NCBI RefSeq assembly: GCF_014084125.1
Contig: NZ_CP048405.1
Coordinates: forward strand, 2,480,001 to 2,544,000
DNA: 64,000 bases
Direction of reading: 5' to 3'
Source: Streptacidiphilus sp. PB12-B1b
Lineage (GTDB): Bacteria; Actinomycetota; Actinomycetes; Streptomycetales; Streptomycetaceae
Part shown: one piece after another, positions 47,003-55,414 of the stretch
How the letters are laid out: every line of letters starts with the position of its first letter
How positions within the stretch are numbered: position 1 is the stretch's first letter
Program-made: the position numbers and the translations under genes
Notes under the pieces: generated by a model
What the model was told of the DNA's origin: nothing
The model's input: only the letters and a program-made list of their open reading frames with translations
The model's database searches: none

Positions 47003-50000
47003 GTGAGATTCGGCATCCTCGGCAGCACCCGGGCCTGGACCGGCGCGGGCGATGCCGCAGCCCTCGGCGGGAGCGGGCGGCGGGCCCTGTTGGTCCTGCT
47101 GGCCCTGGACGCCGGGCGGACCGTCCCCGTACAGCGCCTGGTCGACGGCCTGTACGGCGAGCGGCCGCCGGCCGGGGTCGGCAACGCGCTGCAGTCCCAG
47201 GTCTCCCGGCTGCGCGCCGCGCTGCGCCGCCCCGGCGAGCCCGACCCGATCGTCGGCGACCGCGCCGGATACCGCCTCGCCGTCGAGCCGGACGCGGTGG
47301 ACGCCCACCGTTTCGTCCGGCTGGCCGCGCAGGGCCGCCGGGCACTGCTCGCGGACGACCCGGCCACCGCCTCCGCACTGCTGGGCGAAGCGCTGGCGCT
47401 GTGGCGCGGCCCGGCCCTGGCCGACATCGCCGACGCCCCGTTCGCCGCCGCGCAGACCATCCGGCTGGAGGAGGCACGGCTGACCGCGACCGAGGACCTG
47501 CTGCGGACGGAGCTGGCCCTCGGGCGTCACCACGAGGCCGTCGCCGAGTTGCGCGAGCTGGTCGCCGCCCACCCGCTGCGCGAACGCCTCAGCGCCCTGC
47601 TGGTGCTGGCCCTGCACGGTGACGGCCGCCGGGCCGAGGCGCTGGACGCCTACGCGCAGGCCAGGGACGCCCTGGTCGACGCCCTCGGGGCCGACCCCGG
47701 AAGCGAGTTGGCGGAAGCCCAGCTCGTCGTGCTGCGCGGTGGCCAGCAACAGGATCCGGAGACAAAGGAGGTGACCTACCGTCATCTGTCGCTGCCGGTG
47801 CAGCTCAACGGGATGGTCGGGCGAGCAGGGGAGTTGGCCCGGATCCAGGAGTTGCTGCAGCGCGTTCGGCTGCTCGTGGTCACCGGCCCCGGCGGCGCGG
47901 GCAAGACCCGGGTCGCGGTCGAGGCCGCCGCCCGCCACCCGGGCGACAGCTGCTTCGCCGACCTCTCCGGGCTGACCGAGGGCGACAGCCTGCCGACGGC
48001 CGTCCTCGGCGCCCTCGGACTGCGTGGCTCGGCCCTGCGCGGCCAGGCCGAGGGGCCGACCCCGCAGGCCCGGCTCACCGCCGCGCTGACCGATCGTCAC
48101 CTGCTGCTGGTGCTGGACAACTGCGAGCACCTGGTGGCGGACGCTGCCCGGTTCGCCGCCGAACTCCTGGCCGCGTGCCCCGGCTTGCGCATCCTGGCCA
48201 CCAGCCGTGAGGCCCTCGGCATCACCGGCGAACAGCTGCTGCCGCTGCCGCCGCTGCCGGGGGAGGCCGCCGTCCAGCTGTTCCATGAGCGCGCCACGGC
48301 CGTACAGCCCGACTTCGACCCCAGGCGAGAGGCCGAGCCGGTCGCCGAGATCTGCGACCGGCTCGACGGGCTTCCGCTGGCCATCGAGCTGGCGGCGGCC
48401 CGGCTCAGGGTATTGACGACACGTCAGATCGTGGCCCGACTGGACGACCGGTTCCGGCTGCTCACCGGCGGCAGCCGCACCGCCCGCCCCCGGCAGCAGA
48501 CCCTGCGTGCCGTGGTCGACTGGAGCTGGGAACTGCTGCCGCAGGCCGAACGCGCGGTGCTGCGCCGGGCGTCGGTCCTCTCGGGCGGGTGGACGCTGAC
48601 GGCCGCCGAAGCCGTCTGCGCCGACGCTGGTGCCGAAGCCGGTGCCGGGCCGGGCGTCGGACCGGACGATGTGCTCGCGCTGATCGCCGCGCTGGTGGAC
48701 AAGTCCCTGGTCACCGCTCAGCAGCCGGAGCATCCCGGGGGCGAGGTGCGCTACCGGCTGCTGCAGACCGTCCGTGCCTACGCCGCCGAACGGCTGGACG
48801 AGTCCGGCGAGCGGCAGCGTGCCGAACAGGCCCACCTGGAGCACTTCCTGGGGCTGGCCGCCACCGCCAATCCGCTTCTGCGCACCGCCGAGCAACTCGA
48901 CTGGCTACACCGGCTCGCCGCCGACGACGACAACCTGCACGCGGCGCTGCGCCGCGCCGACACCCGCACCGCCCTGCGGATGGTCGGCGAACTCTCTCCC
49001 TACTGGATGCTGCGCGGCCTGCGCTACGAGGGTGCGTCGCACGCCCGCCGGGTGCTGGAGGCGCTCGATCCTGGCCCCGTGCCCGGCCTGGAGGAGGAGT
49101 ACGCCATCTGCGTCATCCTCGCCGTCTCCATCGAGGACGACCACGGGGCCCTGTCCGGCCATCTCGCCGCCGGCGAGCGGCTGATGCTGGAGCTGCGCCG
49201 CACCCCCCGGCGCAACCCCACCCTGGTGCTGCTCTGGGCCCCGTACAGCGGAATCCCCGAGGACTTCGACCAACTCACCCCGCAGGAAGCCGACTTGTGG
49301 TCGGCCGATCCCTGGCACCGGGGCCTGGTCCACCTCAGCGGCGGCTTCCGGCACTGGTACCTGAACGGCGACTCGGCAGCCGCCGTACGCGAGTTCGGCG
49401 CCTGCGTCGCGCTCTACCGGGAGCTGGGCGACCGTTGGGGCCAGATCCTGGGCCTCAACGAACTCTCGGTCGTCACCCACGCCTCGGGCGACCGCGCCCG
49501 CTCCCGGATGCTGTCCGCCGAGGCGCTGCGGCTGGCCGAGGAGTTGGGCTCCACCGAGGACATCGCCGATCTGCTCTGCGGCCGGGCCGAACGCGCCCTG
49601 CGCGACGGGGACGTGGACGCCGCCGAGGCCGACTGCGAGCGGGCGGTGGGGCTGTTCCAGCACATCGGCTCCGCCGCCGGCATTCCCCGGGCCCGGCTCT
49701 GCCAGGCCGCCGCCGCCCGGCTCCGCGGCGATCTGGACGCCGCGGCCACGCTCTGCCGGACCGCCCTGGACGCCGCACCGCCCGGCTGGTTCGGCGGCGT
49801 CTGGCTGCGGGTGGATGCCCGGGTCGAACTCGCGCGCATCGCCCTGGCGGCGGGCGACGCAGCCACCGCGCACCGCTGGTTCCGCGAGGCGCTGCCGCCG
49901 GGGGTGGACGTACGCAACCTTCCGGCCCTGGCCGACGCCGCCGAGGCCCTGGCCGGGCTCGCGCTGGTCGAGGGCGAGCCGGCGCACGCCGCCCGCCTGC

Positions 50001-50230
50001 AGGGGGTGTCCGAGGCGCTGCGGCGCGGCGCTGCCCCCGCCGACCAGGACCACCAGCGCTTCCGCGCCCAGGCGCGGGCCGCTCTCGGGGACGCCGACTA
50101 CGCCCGCGCCCACGCCCGGGGCGCGGCCCTGATCCCGGCCGAAGCCGTCGCCGCACTGGTCTCCCACGCCCAGCGGCAGCAGCCCCCGCCGACCGGGGAC
50201 TCCAGCCGGCGGACAGACCCAGCCCGCTAG
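47003..50230 (+). CDS. AfsR/SARP-family large transcriptional regulator
   Basis: The 1075-residue protein starts with an OmpR-type winged helix (about 1-90, LGSTRAWTG to VSRLRAALRR), then a BTAD domain (about 95-245), a STAND-type ATPase with the P-loop VVTGPGGAGKTRVAVEAA near residue 292 and LLLVLDNCEHL as Walker B, and a C-terminal half of TPR-like helical repeats. Such proteins activate secondary-metabolite or stress genes. Divergence from nos with a 128-nt gap makes nos a plausible target. The GTG at 47003 has only a weak ribosome site. A TTGACG-N3-CGTCAG motif lies inside the coding region. Confidence 0.92.
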   Translation: MRFGILGSTRAWTGAGDAAALGGSGRRALLVLLALDAGRTVPVQRLVDGLYGERPPAGVGNALQSQVSRLRAALRRPGEPDPIVGDRAGYRLAVEPDAVDAHRFVRLAAQGRRALLADDPATASALLGEALALWRGPALADIADAPFAAAQTIRLEEARLTATEDLLRTELALGRHHEAVAELRELVAAHPLRERLSALLVLALHGDGRRAEALDAYAQARDALVDALGADPGSELAEAQLVVLRGGQQQDPETKEVTYRHLSLPVQLNGMVGRAGELARIQELLQRVRLLVVTGPGGAGKTRVAVEAAARHPGDSCFADLSGLTEGDSLPTAVLGALGLRGSALRGQAEGPTPQARLTAALTDRHLLLVLDNCEHLVADAARFAAELLAACPGLRILATSREALGITGEQLLPLPPLPGEAAVQLFHERATAVQPDFDPRREAEPVAEICDRLDGLPLAIELAAARLRVLTTRQIVARLDDRFRLLTGGSRTARPRQQTLRAVVDWSWELLPQAERAVLRRASVLSGGWTLTAAEAVCADAGAEAGAGPGVGPDDVLALIAALVDKSLVTAQQPEHPGGEVRYRLLQTVRAYAAERLDESGERQRAEQAHLEHFLGLAATANPLLRTAEQLDWLHRLAADDDNLHAALRRADTRTALRMVGELSPYWMLRGLRYEGASHARRVLEALDPGPVPGLEEEYAICVILAVSIEDDHGALSGHLAAGERLMLELRRTPRRNPTLVLLWAPYSGIPEDFDQLTPQEADLWSADPWHRGLVHLSGGFRHWYLNGDSAAAVREFGACVALYRELGDRWGQILGLNELSVVTHASGDRARSRMLSAEALRLAEELGSTEDIADLLCGRAERALRDGDVDAAEADCERAVGLFQHIGSAAGIPRARLCQAAAARLRGDLDAAATLCRTALDAAPPGWFGGVWLRVDARVELARIALAAGDAATAHRWFREALPPGVDVRNLPALADAAEALAGLALVEGEPAHAARLQGVSEALRRGAAPADQDHQRFRAQARAALGDADYARAHARGAALIPAEAVAALVSHAQRQQPPPTGDSSRRTDPAR
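48413..48427 (+). promoter_or_regulatory. TTGACG-N3-CGTCAG motif, copy 4 (within coding sequence)
   Basis: TTGACG-ACA-CGTCAG lies inside the AfsR-like gene, where it encodes LTTRQ. Its codons (TTG, ACA) are unusual for this genome. Confidence 0.5.
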
Positions 50231-50268
50231 GCAGGCCCCGCGCGGCGTCCGGCCGCCGCCCTCCGTCT

Positions 50269-50290
50269 GCCGGGGTTGGGACACCCCGGC
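50269..50290 (+). terminator. Hairpin after the AfsR-like gene
   Basis: GCCGGGGT-TGGGAC-ACCCCGGC is a perfect 8-bp stem, 39 nt after the stop codon. Confidence 0.55.
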
Positions 50291-50367
50291 CGCGACCGTC
50301 AGGCGCGCGGTACGGCGGTGCGGGCGCGGTGCGCGGGCGGTCAGCGGTGCGCGCGAAGGTTCCGGGC

Positions 50368-51993
50368 ATGACCGCAGACACCGCTGACACCTCCGGCGCC
50401 CTCGCCGCCGCTCCGCCGCCCTCGCACCGCGCCCCGGCCGTGCCGGTCTCCGCCGCCCGCAAGTGGGGCACCCTCGCCATCTGTGCGGCGGCGGCGCTGC
50501 TCCTGGGCATCGACAACACCGTCCTCAACCTCGCCGTCCCCCGGCTGGTCGCAGCCATGCACCCGTCCTCGTCCCAGATCCTGTGGATCGCCGACGCCTA
50601 CAGCTTCGCCCTGGGCGGCCTGCTCGTGGTCATGGGCAGTCTCGGCGACCGGATCGGCCGCAAGCGGCTGCTGCTGGTCGGCGCGACCGGCTTCGGCCTG
50701 GCCTCGCTGCTCACCGCCTACTCCGGCAGTCCGGAGCTGCTGATCGCCGCCCGGGCGCTGCTCGGCGTCGCCGGGGCGACGATCATGCCGTCCACGGCCT
50801 CGCTGATCCGCTCGACCTTCACCGACCCCAAGGAGCGCACCCTGGCCATGGGGATCTCCGGCGGTGGGGGCGCGGCCGGCTTCGCCCTCGGCCCGGTCGT
50901 CGGCGGGCTGCTGCTGAACCACTTCTGGTGGGGTTCGGTCTTCCTGGTCAATGTGCCGGTGATGCTGCTGATCGTCGGCTGCGGCTCGGTGCTGCTGGTC
51001 GAGTCGCGCCACCCCGCGCCCGGACGCCTGGACTGGCCCGGCCTGCTGCTGTCCGTCGTCGGACTGGTCGCGGTGATCTACGCCGTCCAGACCGGCGCGC
51101 AGAGCGGCCCGGCCCGGCCGCAGGTGCTCGGCGCGGCGGTGGTCGGGGTTGCCGCGCTGCTCCTCTTCGGCCTGCGCCAGGCCCGGATCGCGCACCCGCT
51201 GATCGATCTGCCGCTGCTGCGCAGCCGGGCCTTCGCCGGATCGCTGGGCGCCAACGTGGTGGCCATCCTGTCGGTGTCCGCGCTGTCGCTGGCCTTCTCC
51301 CAGTACTTCCAGGACGTCCGCGGCTGGTCACCGCTGCAGACCGGGCTGGCGCTGCTGGCCGGACCGGCCGGGGCGATGATCGGCGGGCCCTGCTGCGCCC
51401 TGGTGATCGGCCGCATCGGCCGGGCTCGCACCGTCGCCCTGGGCCTGGGGCTGATGGCCGCCGGCATGGTCTGCTTCTCGCTGATCGGCCCGCACACCGG
51501 GTACGCGGTGCTGGCCCCGGCCGTCGTCGTCAACGGCATCGGCATGGGCCTGGTCTTCGGCACCACCAACGACACCATGATGGCGAGCGCGCCCAAGGAG
51601 CGGGCGGGCGGAGCGGCGGCGATCGGCGAGACGGCCATGGAGATCGGCGGCGGGCTGGGCATCGCCGTGCTCGGCAGCGTCCTCACCGCCTGCTACCGCT
51701 CGGGGCTGCACCTCCCGGCGGGCGTCGGCCCGGCGGCGGCCTCGGCGGCACGGCAGACCGTGGGCGGCGCGACGGCGGCGGGAGCGGCCGTGCCCGCGCC
51801 GCAGGGCGCCGAGCTGATCGCCGCCGCGCGGCACGCGTTCGTGCACGCGATGAACCTGACCACCCTGATCGGCGCGGTGCTGCTGGCGCTGGGCGCGGCG
51901 GCGACGCTGTTCGCCCTGCGCGGCGTCCCCGCAGTCATCGCCGACCCGGCCCCCGCCGACGCCGATCCGACCGAGGCGGCCACCAGCCGCTGA
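50368..51993 (+). CDS. MFS drug:proton antiporter, DHA2 (14-helix) family
   Basis: The 541-residue protein has about 14 hydrophobic helices. DHA2 motifs are present: GIDNTVLNLAVP in helix 1, SLGDRIGRKRLLLVG (motif A) and GPVVGGLLL (motif C). It should export a drug-like compound or metabolite. GAAGG lies about 8 nt before the ATG. It follows the AfsR-like gene after 137 nt and a hairpin, so may have its own promoter. Confidence 0.92.
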   Translation: MTADTADTSGALAAAPPPSHRAPAVPVSAARKWGTLAICAAAALLLGIDNTVLNLAVPRLVAAMHPSSSQILWIADAYSFALGGLLVVMGSLGDRIGRKRLLLVGATGFGLASLLTAYSGSPELLIAARALLGVAGATIMPSTASLIRSTFTDPKERTLAMGISGGGGAAGFALGPVVGGLLLNHFWWGSVFLVNVPVMLLIVGCGSVLLVESRHPAPGRLDWPGLLLSVVGLVAVIYAVQTGAQSGPARPQVLGAAVVGVAALLLFGLRQARIAHPLIDLPLLRSRAFAGSLGANVVAILSVSALSLAFSQYFQDVRGWSPLQTGLALLAGPAGAMIGGPCCALVIGRIGRARTVALGLGLMAAGMVCFSLIGPHTGYAVLAPAVVVNGIGMGLVFGTTNDTMMASAPKERAGGAAAIGETAMEIGGGLGIAVLGSVLTACYRSGLHLPAGVGPAAASAARQTVGGATAAGAAVPAPQGAELIAAARHAFVHAMNLTTLIGAVLLALGAAATLFALRGVPAVIADPAPADADPTEAATSR

Positions 51994-52015
51994 GGGTCGG
52001 TCCGGCCGCGCCGCC

Positions 52016-52041
52016 CCGTCCTGCCCCGCTCAGCAGGACGG
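52016..52041 (+). terminator. Hairpin after the MFS gene
   Basis: CCGTCCTG and CAGGACGG form a perfect 8-bp stem with a 10-nt loop, 22 nt after the stop codon. Confidence 0.55.
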
Positions 52042-52061
52042 TACGGCGAAGCCGGCCGCCC

Positions 52062-52067
52062 TAGGCT
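52062..52067 (+). promoter_or_regulatory. -10-like hexamer of the AraC-family gene
   Basis: TAGGCT lies 6 nt before the ATG at 52074 and just after the MFS hairpin, which suggests a leaderless mRNA. Confidence 0.45.
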
Positions 52068-52073
52068 GAGGCC

Positions 52074-52943
52074 ATGACCTCTGCGCCGCACTACCGCGAG
52101 CGCCCCGCCGGGGCCGGGCCGGCGGAGTGGGTCCGCTGCGTCTGGGTGCGCCGCGAGCCGCCCGGCGGCGCGGGCGGAGTGCTGGTCGTCCCGGACGGCT
52201 GCGTCGACCTGCTGTGGAGCGGCGGCGCCCTGCACGTCGCAGGCCCGGACACCCGGCCGCGCGCCGTCGGACCGGTCCCCGGCGGGGTGACCGCCGGGCT
52301 GCGGCTGCGGCCGGGCGCCGCCTCGCTGCTGCTCGGTCCGGTGCCCGCCGACGAACTGCGCGACCGTCGGATCGCTCTGGCCGAGCTGTGGCCGGACGCC
52401 GTCGCCCTCGCCGAGCGGCTGGCGTCGACCGGGCCCGGCAGCCGGGAGGCGGCTGCCCTGCTGGAGCAGGCGGTACGCGGTCGGCTGCCCGGCTTCGTCC
52501 CGGACCGGGCGGTCCTGCGCGCCTCGGTCCTGCTGGACCGCCCCCGGCCGCCGTCGGTGCGCGAACTGGCGGCGGAGCTGGGCCTCTCCGAACGGCAGCT
52601 GCGCCGCCGGACGGTCGCCGCCGTGGGCTACGGCCCGAAGACGCTGCAGGCGGTGCTGCGCTTCCAGCGGGTGCGCATGGCCGCGCGCGGTCGGGCCGCC
52701 CGTGACTGGGCCGGTCTGGCGGCCGAGGCGGGCTACGCCGACCAGCCCCACCTCGCGCGGGAGGTGCGCCGCTTCTCCGGCCGGCCCCCGAGCGGGCTGC
52801 CCGCCGCTGCTTCACCACCCGCTGGTGACCGGCCGTTCGGCGCGGGACGCCGGGCGGGATGCGGTTCGGACGACCAGGACCCGGCGCCCCCGGGTGTGGC
52901 CGGCGCGGCTGTCGGCGTGCGCCGCCGCTGCCTCGGTGAGTGA
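52074..52943 (+). CDS. AraC-family transcriptional regulator
   Basis: The 289-residue protein has an N-terminal domain with VVPDGCVDLLWSGG, typical of one AraC subgroup with an unknown effector, and a C-terminal AraC DNA-binding domain (about 165-245) with the helix-turn-helix RELAAELGLSERQLRRRTVA and AAEAGYADQPHLAREVRRFS. About 45 extra residues of low-complexity sequence follow. Those are antisense to the end of the convergent quinone-reductase gene, a 132-nt overlap. Confidence 0.85.
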   Translation: MTSAPHYRERPAGAGPAEWVRCVWVRREPPGGAGGVLVVPDGCVDLLWSGGALHVAGPDTRPRAVGPVPGGVTAGLRLRPGAASLLLGPVPADELRDRRIALAELWPDAVALAERLASTGPGSREAAALLEQAVRGRLPGFVPDRAVLRASVLLDRPRPPSVRELAAELGLSERQLRRRTVAAVGYGPKTLQAVLRFQRVRMAARGRAARDWAGLAAEAGYADQPHLAREVRRFSGRPPSGLPAAASPPAGDRPFGAGRRAGCGSDDQDPAPPGVAGAAVGVRRRCLGE

Positions 52944-53759
52944 GTACGACTTCTCGACCGGGATGTGCAGCCTGCCCCGGGAGATGAGGTCGACGGCCTC
53001 GGCGAGCGCGTCCGGCACGCTCCCGGCCACGCCGGAGAACCGGACGCCCAGCTGCGGCGCACCGAGGTCGGCGATGGAGACGACTTTGCGGGGATCCCCG
53101 GTCAGCTCGACGAGTTCGCGGATCACGCCCGAGCCGGCCAGGTCGAGGGCCGCGTCGACCCGGCCCAGGTGCCGCACCCGTTCGACCCAGCCCTCGTTGT
53201 AGGTCGTGGCGAGGGCGCCCAGGGCGCGTAGGTAGTCCTGGTTCGCAGCCCCGGCCGTGCCGATCACCGTGATGCCGCGCGCGCGGGCGATCTGCAGCAC
53301 CGCCGACCCGACGCCGCCGGACGCGCCGCTGACCAGCAGTGTCTGCCCGGGCCGCACGCCGACCTCGCGGATGATGCGCAGCGCGGTCTCCACCACGGAC
53401 GGGTACCCGGCCGCCTCCTCGAAGGCCAGTCCCTCGGGCATCCGGGCCCAGGCCGACAGCACGGCGAATTCGGCGTACGTGTCGGCGCCTTCGCCGAACA
53501 CGCGGTCGCCGACCTCGATCCCCTGGACGCCTTTGCCGACCTCATCCACCACCCCGGCGGCGTCCAGTCCGACCCCGGCCGGCAGCTCGACCGGATGGGC
53601 TCCCAGGACCTGGCCCTCCCGGATCCTCCAGTCGACGGGATTGACACCCGCCGCCCGTACGGCGATGCGTATCCGACCGGGGCCCGCGTGCGGCTCCTCG
53701 GCTTCCACCAGTTGCAGGACCTCGGGACCGCCGAACTCGGTGAAGCTGATTTTCCTCAT
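52812..53759 (-). CDS. NADPH:quinone reductase-like, zinc-free MDR oxidoreductase
   Basis: The 315-residue protein starts MRKISFTEFGGPEVLQLVEA. It has VRAAGVNPVDWRIREG, the NADPH loop VSGASGGVGSAVLQIA near residue 143, and no zinc-ligand cysteines, as in quinone oxidoreductases of the MDR superfamily. TATCTT lies 7 nt before the ATG and no ribosome site is seen. It is divergent from a TetR gene with a long palindromic operator between, so it is a likely repression target. Confidence 0.9.
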   Translation of the reverse strand: MRKISFTEFGGPEVLQLVEAEEPHAGPGRIRIAVRAAGVNPVDWRIREGQVLGAHPVELPAGVGLDAAGVVDEVGKGVQGIEVGDRVFGEGADTYAEFAVLSAWARMPEGLAFEEAAGYPSVVETALRIIREVGVRPGQTLLVSGASGGVGSAVLQIARARGITVIGTAGAANQDYLRALGALATTYNEGWVERVRHLGRVDAALDLAGSGVIRELVELTGDPRKVVSIADLGAPQLGVRFSGVAGSVPDALAEAVDLISRGRLHIPVEKSYSLTEAAAAHADSRAGHTRGRRVLVVRTASRPASRAERPVTSGW

Positions 53760-53766
53760 GCAGCCG

Positions 53767-53772
53767 AAGATA
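53767..53772 (-). promoter_or_regulatory. -10-like hexamer of the quinone-reductase gene
   Basis: TATCTT lies 7 nt before the ATG at 53759 on the minus strand, next to the TetR operator. Confidence 0.4.
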
Positions 53773-53773
53773 G

Positions 53774-53804
53774 CCCTAACCGTTAGGGTTTCACAACGGT
53801 TAGG
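53774..53804. promoter_or_regulatory. TetR operator between the quinone reductase and TetR genes
   Basis: CCTAACCGTT (53775-53784) and AACGGTTAGG (53795-53804) are perfect 10-bp inverse complements. The left arm is also part of a 15-bp palindrome, CCCTAA-CCG-TTAGGG (53774-53788). The site lies next to the -10-like hexamers of both divergent genes. Confidence 0.8.
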
Positions 53805-53817
53805 TATTCCTATCTGG

Positions 53818-53823
53818 TAGTGT
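53818..53823 (+). promoter_or_regulatory. -10-like hexamer of the TetR gene
   Basis: TAGTGT lies 6 nt before the ATG at 53830; the operator covers the expected -35 region. Confidence 0.45.
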
Positions 53824-53829
53824 CAGGCC

Positions 53830-54414
53830 ATGATCGAGTCGTCCGGACGCCGCGAACGCAAGAAGGCCGCGACCCGTCAGAAGATCGCCGACACCGCGCT
53901 GCGCCTCTTCCTGGAGCGCGGGTACGACGCCGTGGGCATCCGTGACGTGGCGGCCGAGGCCGACGTGGCCGTCACCACCGTCTTCGCCCACTTCGCCTCG
54001 AAAGAGGCCCTGGTGTTCGAACGCGACCAGGACTTCGAGCAGCGCCTCACGCGAGCGGTGACCGACCGGCCTGCGCACGAGCCGCTCATCCCGGCGCTGC
54101 ACCGCGAGGTCCAGGCCCTGGTGCGGCACTGCACGGCCGAGGGCAGCGCCCCCGTCCGACGCATGATCGAGGGATCACCCGCCCTGCGGGAGTACGAGGA
54201 GTCGATGAGCCTGCGTCACGCACAGGCGCTGGCAGCGGCGCTGGCCGCCGATCCCCGCCTGTCCCGGAGCGCGACCGCCTGCCGGGCGACCGCGCGGTTC
54301 GCCATCGACGCCTACGCGCTGGCCTGCCGGGCGGACGATCCCGGGGCCACCGTGGACGAGGTCTTCCGGATGATCAAGGCGGCCTGGGAAGCCACCGCCT
54401 CAAGCGCGGCCTAG
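53830..54414 (+). CDS. TetR-family regulator
   Basis: The 194-residue protein has the helix-turn-helix IRDVAAEADVAVTTVFAHFA near residues 38-57 and a helical C-terminal domain. It is divergent from a quinone reductase gene, with an extended palindrome covering both promoters, so it most likely represses both and is released by an electrophile or quinone-like ligand (inferred). Its TAG overlaps the convergent TAG of the next gene in the sequence CTAG. Confidence 0.93.
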   Translation: MIESSGRRERKKAATRQKIADTALRLFLERGYDAVGIRDVAAEADVAVTTVFAHFASKEALVFERDQDFEQRLTRAVTDRPAHEPLIPALHREVQALVRHCTAEGSAPVRRMIEGSPALREYEESMSLRHAQALAAALAADPRLSRSATACRATARFAIDAYALACRADDPGATVDEVFRMIKAAWEATASSAA

Positions 54415-55361
54415 TCGGCGGGGGCGGCGTTGTCCCAGGCACGCAGGGTGAGCAGCGCCTCCAGGGTCACCCCGGGGCGGGATTCGACTGCCGTGGTCGG
54501 GGCCCACTGTGCCCAGCGGATCGGCCAGCCGCCGTCCGGCTCCTGGGCTGCCGCCAGCGCGTCCAGGCCCCGGGCCAGCTCCGCATCGGTGAACCAGGCG
54601 CGGGCGGGGCTCTGCGGGGTGGGCGCGTAGTCGTACGGCAGGTGGTGCTCGCCGGGCGCGTAGCCGGGGGCGGGCCGGGCCTGCTCGGGGTGGTCGGGGT
54701 CGAGCAGCACCAGCCGCTGCTCGCGCACCAACGAGCCCAGCCGGGCGGTCTGTTCGGCGGCGTGGGCCTGGTCCGGCGCGTGCTCGAGGAACGCCAGCGC
54801 GGCCTGCGCCTCGTACGGGTGGGTCCGGTCCAGGGCCTGGACGGCGTCCCGGCAGAAGTCGACGGCCCGCTCCAGCCAGGGGTGCCCGACGGCGTTCTTC
54901 CGCAGCAGGCCGACGATCGGGCCGGTGGCCAGCAGGTCGCCGCGGGGCTCGTTCGGCACCGGCAGCCAGGGCGGGCGCGGGTAGTCGCGCAGGCTGGGCA
55001 GCACCGCCGGGACTCCGCCGTCGGGCGCGGTGACCGAGGCCAGCCAGTCGCAGACGCGCGTGGCAGTCGCCTGGTCCAGCGCGCCCGCCTGGTCCAGCAC
55101 CCGCAGTGCGGTCGGCAGCGCGACCGGCTGGCCGGCGGGGCCGCGGACGTCCGGTTCGAGCCCGTACGCGTAGCCGCCGTCCGTGCTCCGGTAGGCGTCC
55201 AGCGCGGCCAGCACCCCGGCGGCCGCTGCACCGGCAGCCGACGTACCGGTAGCCGGTGCCGGGGCGAACAGGAAGGCGAGGCGCCGCTGCTCCAGCACCC
55301 GGCCGGTGAGCCAGATGAAGTCGGTCGCGCGGGCCAGCATGGGTGCGGTGAGCCGTGTCAT
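54411..55361 (-). CDS. Alpha/alpha-toroid (prenyltransferase / squalene-cyclase-like) repeat protein
   Basis: The 316-residue protein is built of helical repeats with STDGGYAYGLEPDVRGP, TAPDGGVPAVLP and QEPDGGWPIRWAQWAP, the DGG(W/Y) pattern of the terpene-cyclase/prenyltransferase toroid fold. No catalytic Asp-rich motif for cyclisation is seen, so enzymatic function is unproven. TATCGT lies 6 nt before the ATG. It stands alone between the TetR gene and the aldolase operon. Confidence 0.75.
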   Translation of the reverse strand: MTRLTAPMLARATDFIWLTGRVLEQRRLAFLFAPAPATGTSAAGAAAAGVLAALDAYRSTDGGYAYGLEPDVRGPAGQPVALPTALRVLDQAGALDQATATRVCDWLASVTAPDGGVPAVLPSLRDYPRPPWLPVPNEPRGDLLATGPIVGLLRKNAVGHPWLERAVDFCRDAVQALDRTHPYEAQAALAFLEHAPDQAHAAEQTARLGSLVREQRLVLLDPDHPEQARPAPGYAPGEHHLPYDYAPTPQSPARAWFTDAELARGLDALAAAQEPDGGWPIRWAQWAPTTAVESRPGVTLEALLTLRAWDNAAPAD

Positions 55362-55367
55362 GCTCCG

Positions 55368-55373
55368 ACGATA
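55368..55373 (-). promoter_or_regulatory. -10-like hexamer of the toroid-protein gene
   Basis: TATCGT lies 6 nt before the ATG at 55361 on the minus strand, consistent with a leaderless mRNA. Confidence 0.4.
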
Positions 55374-55414
55374 GGCACCGCCGCCGCCCCCGGTCTTGAA
55401 CGAATCGGCCGTCG

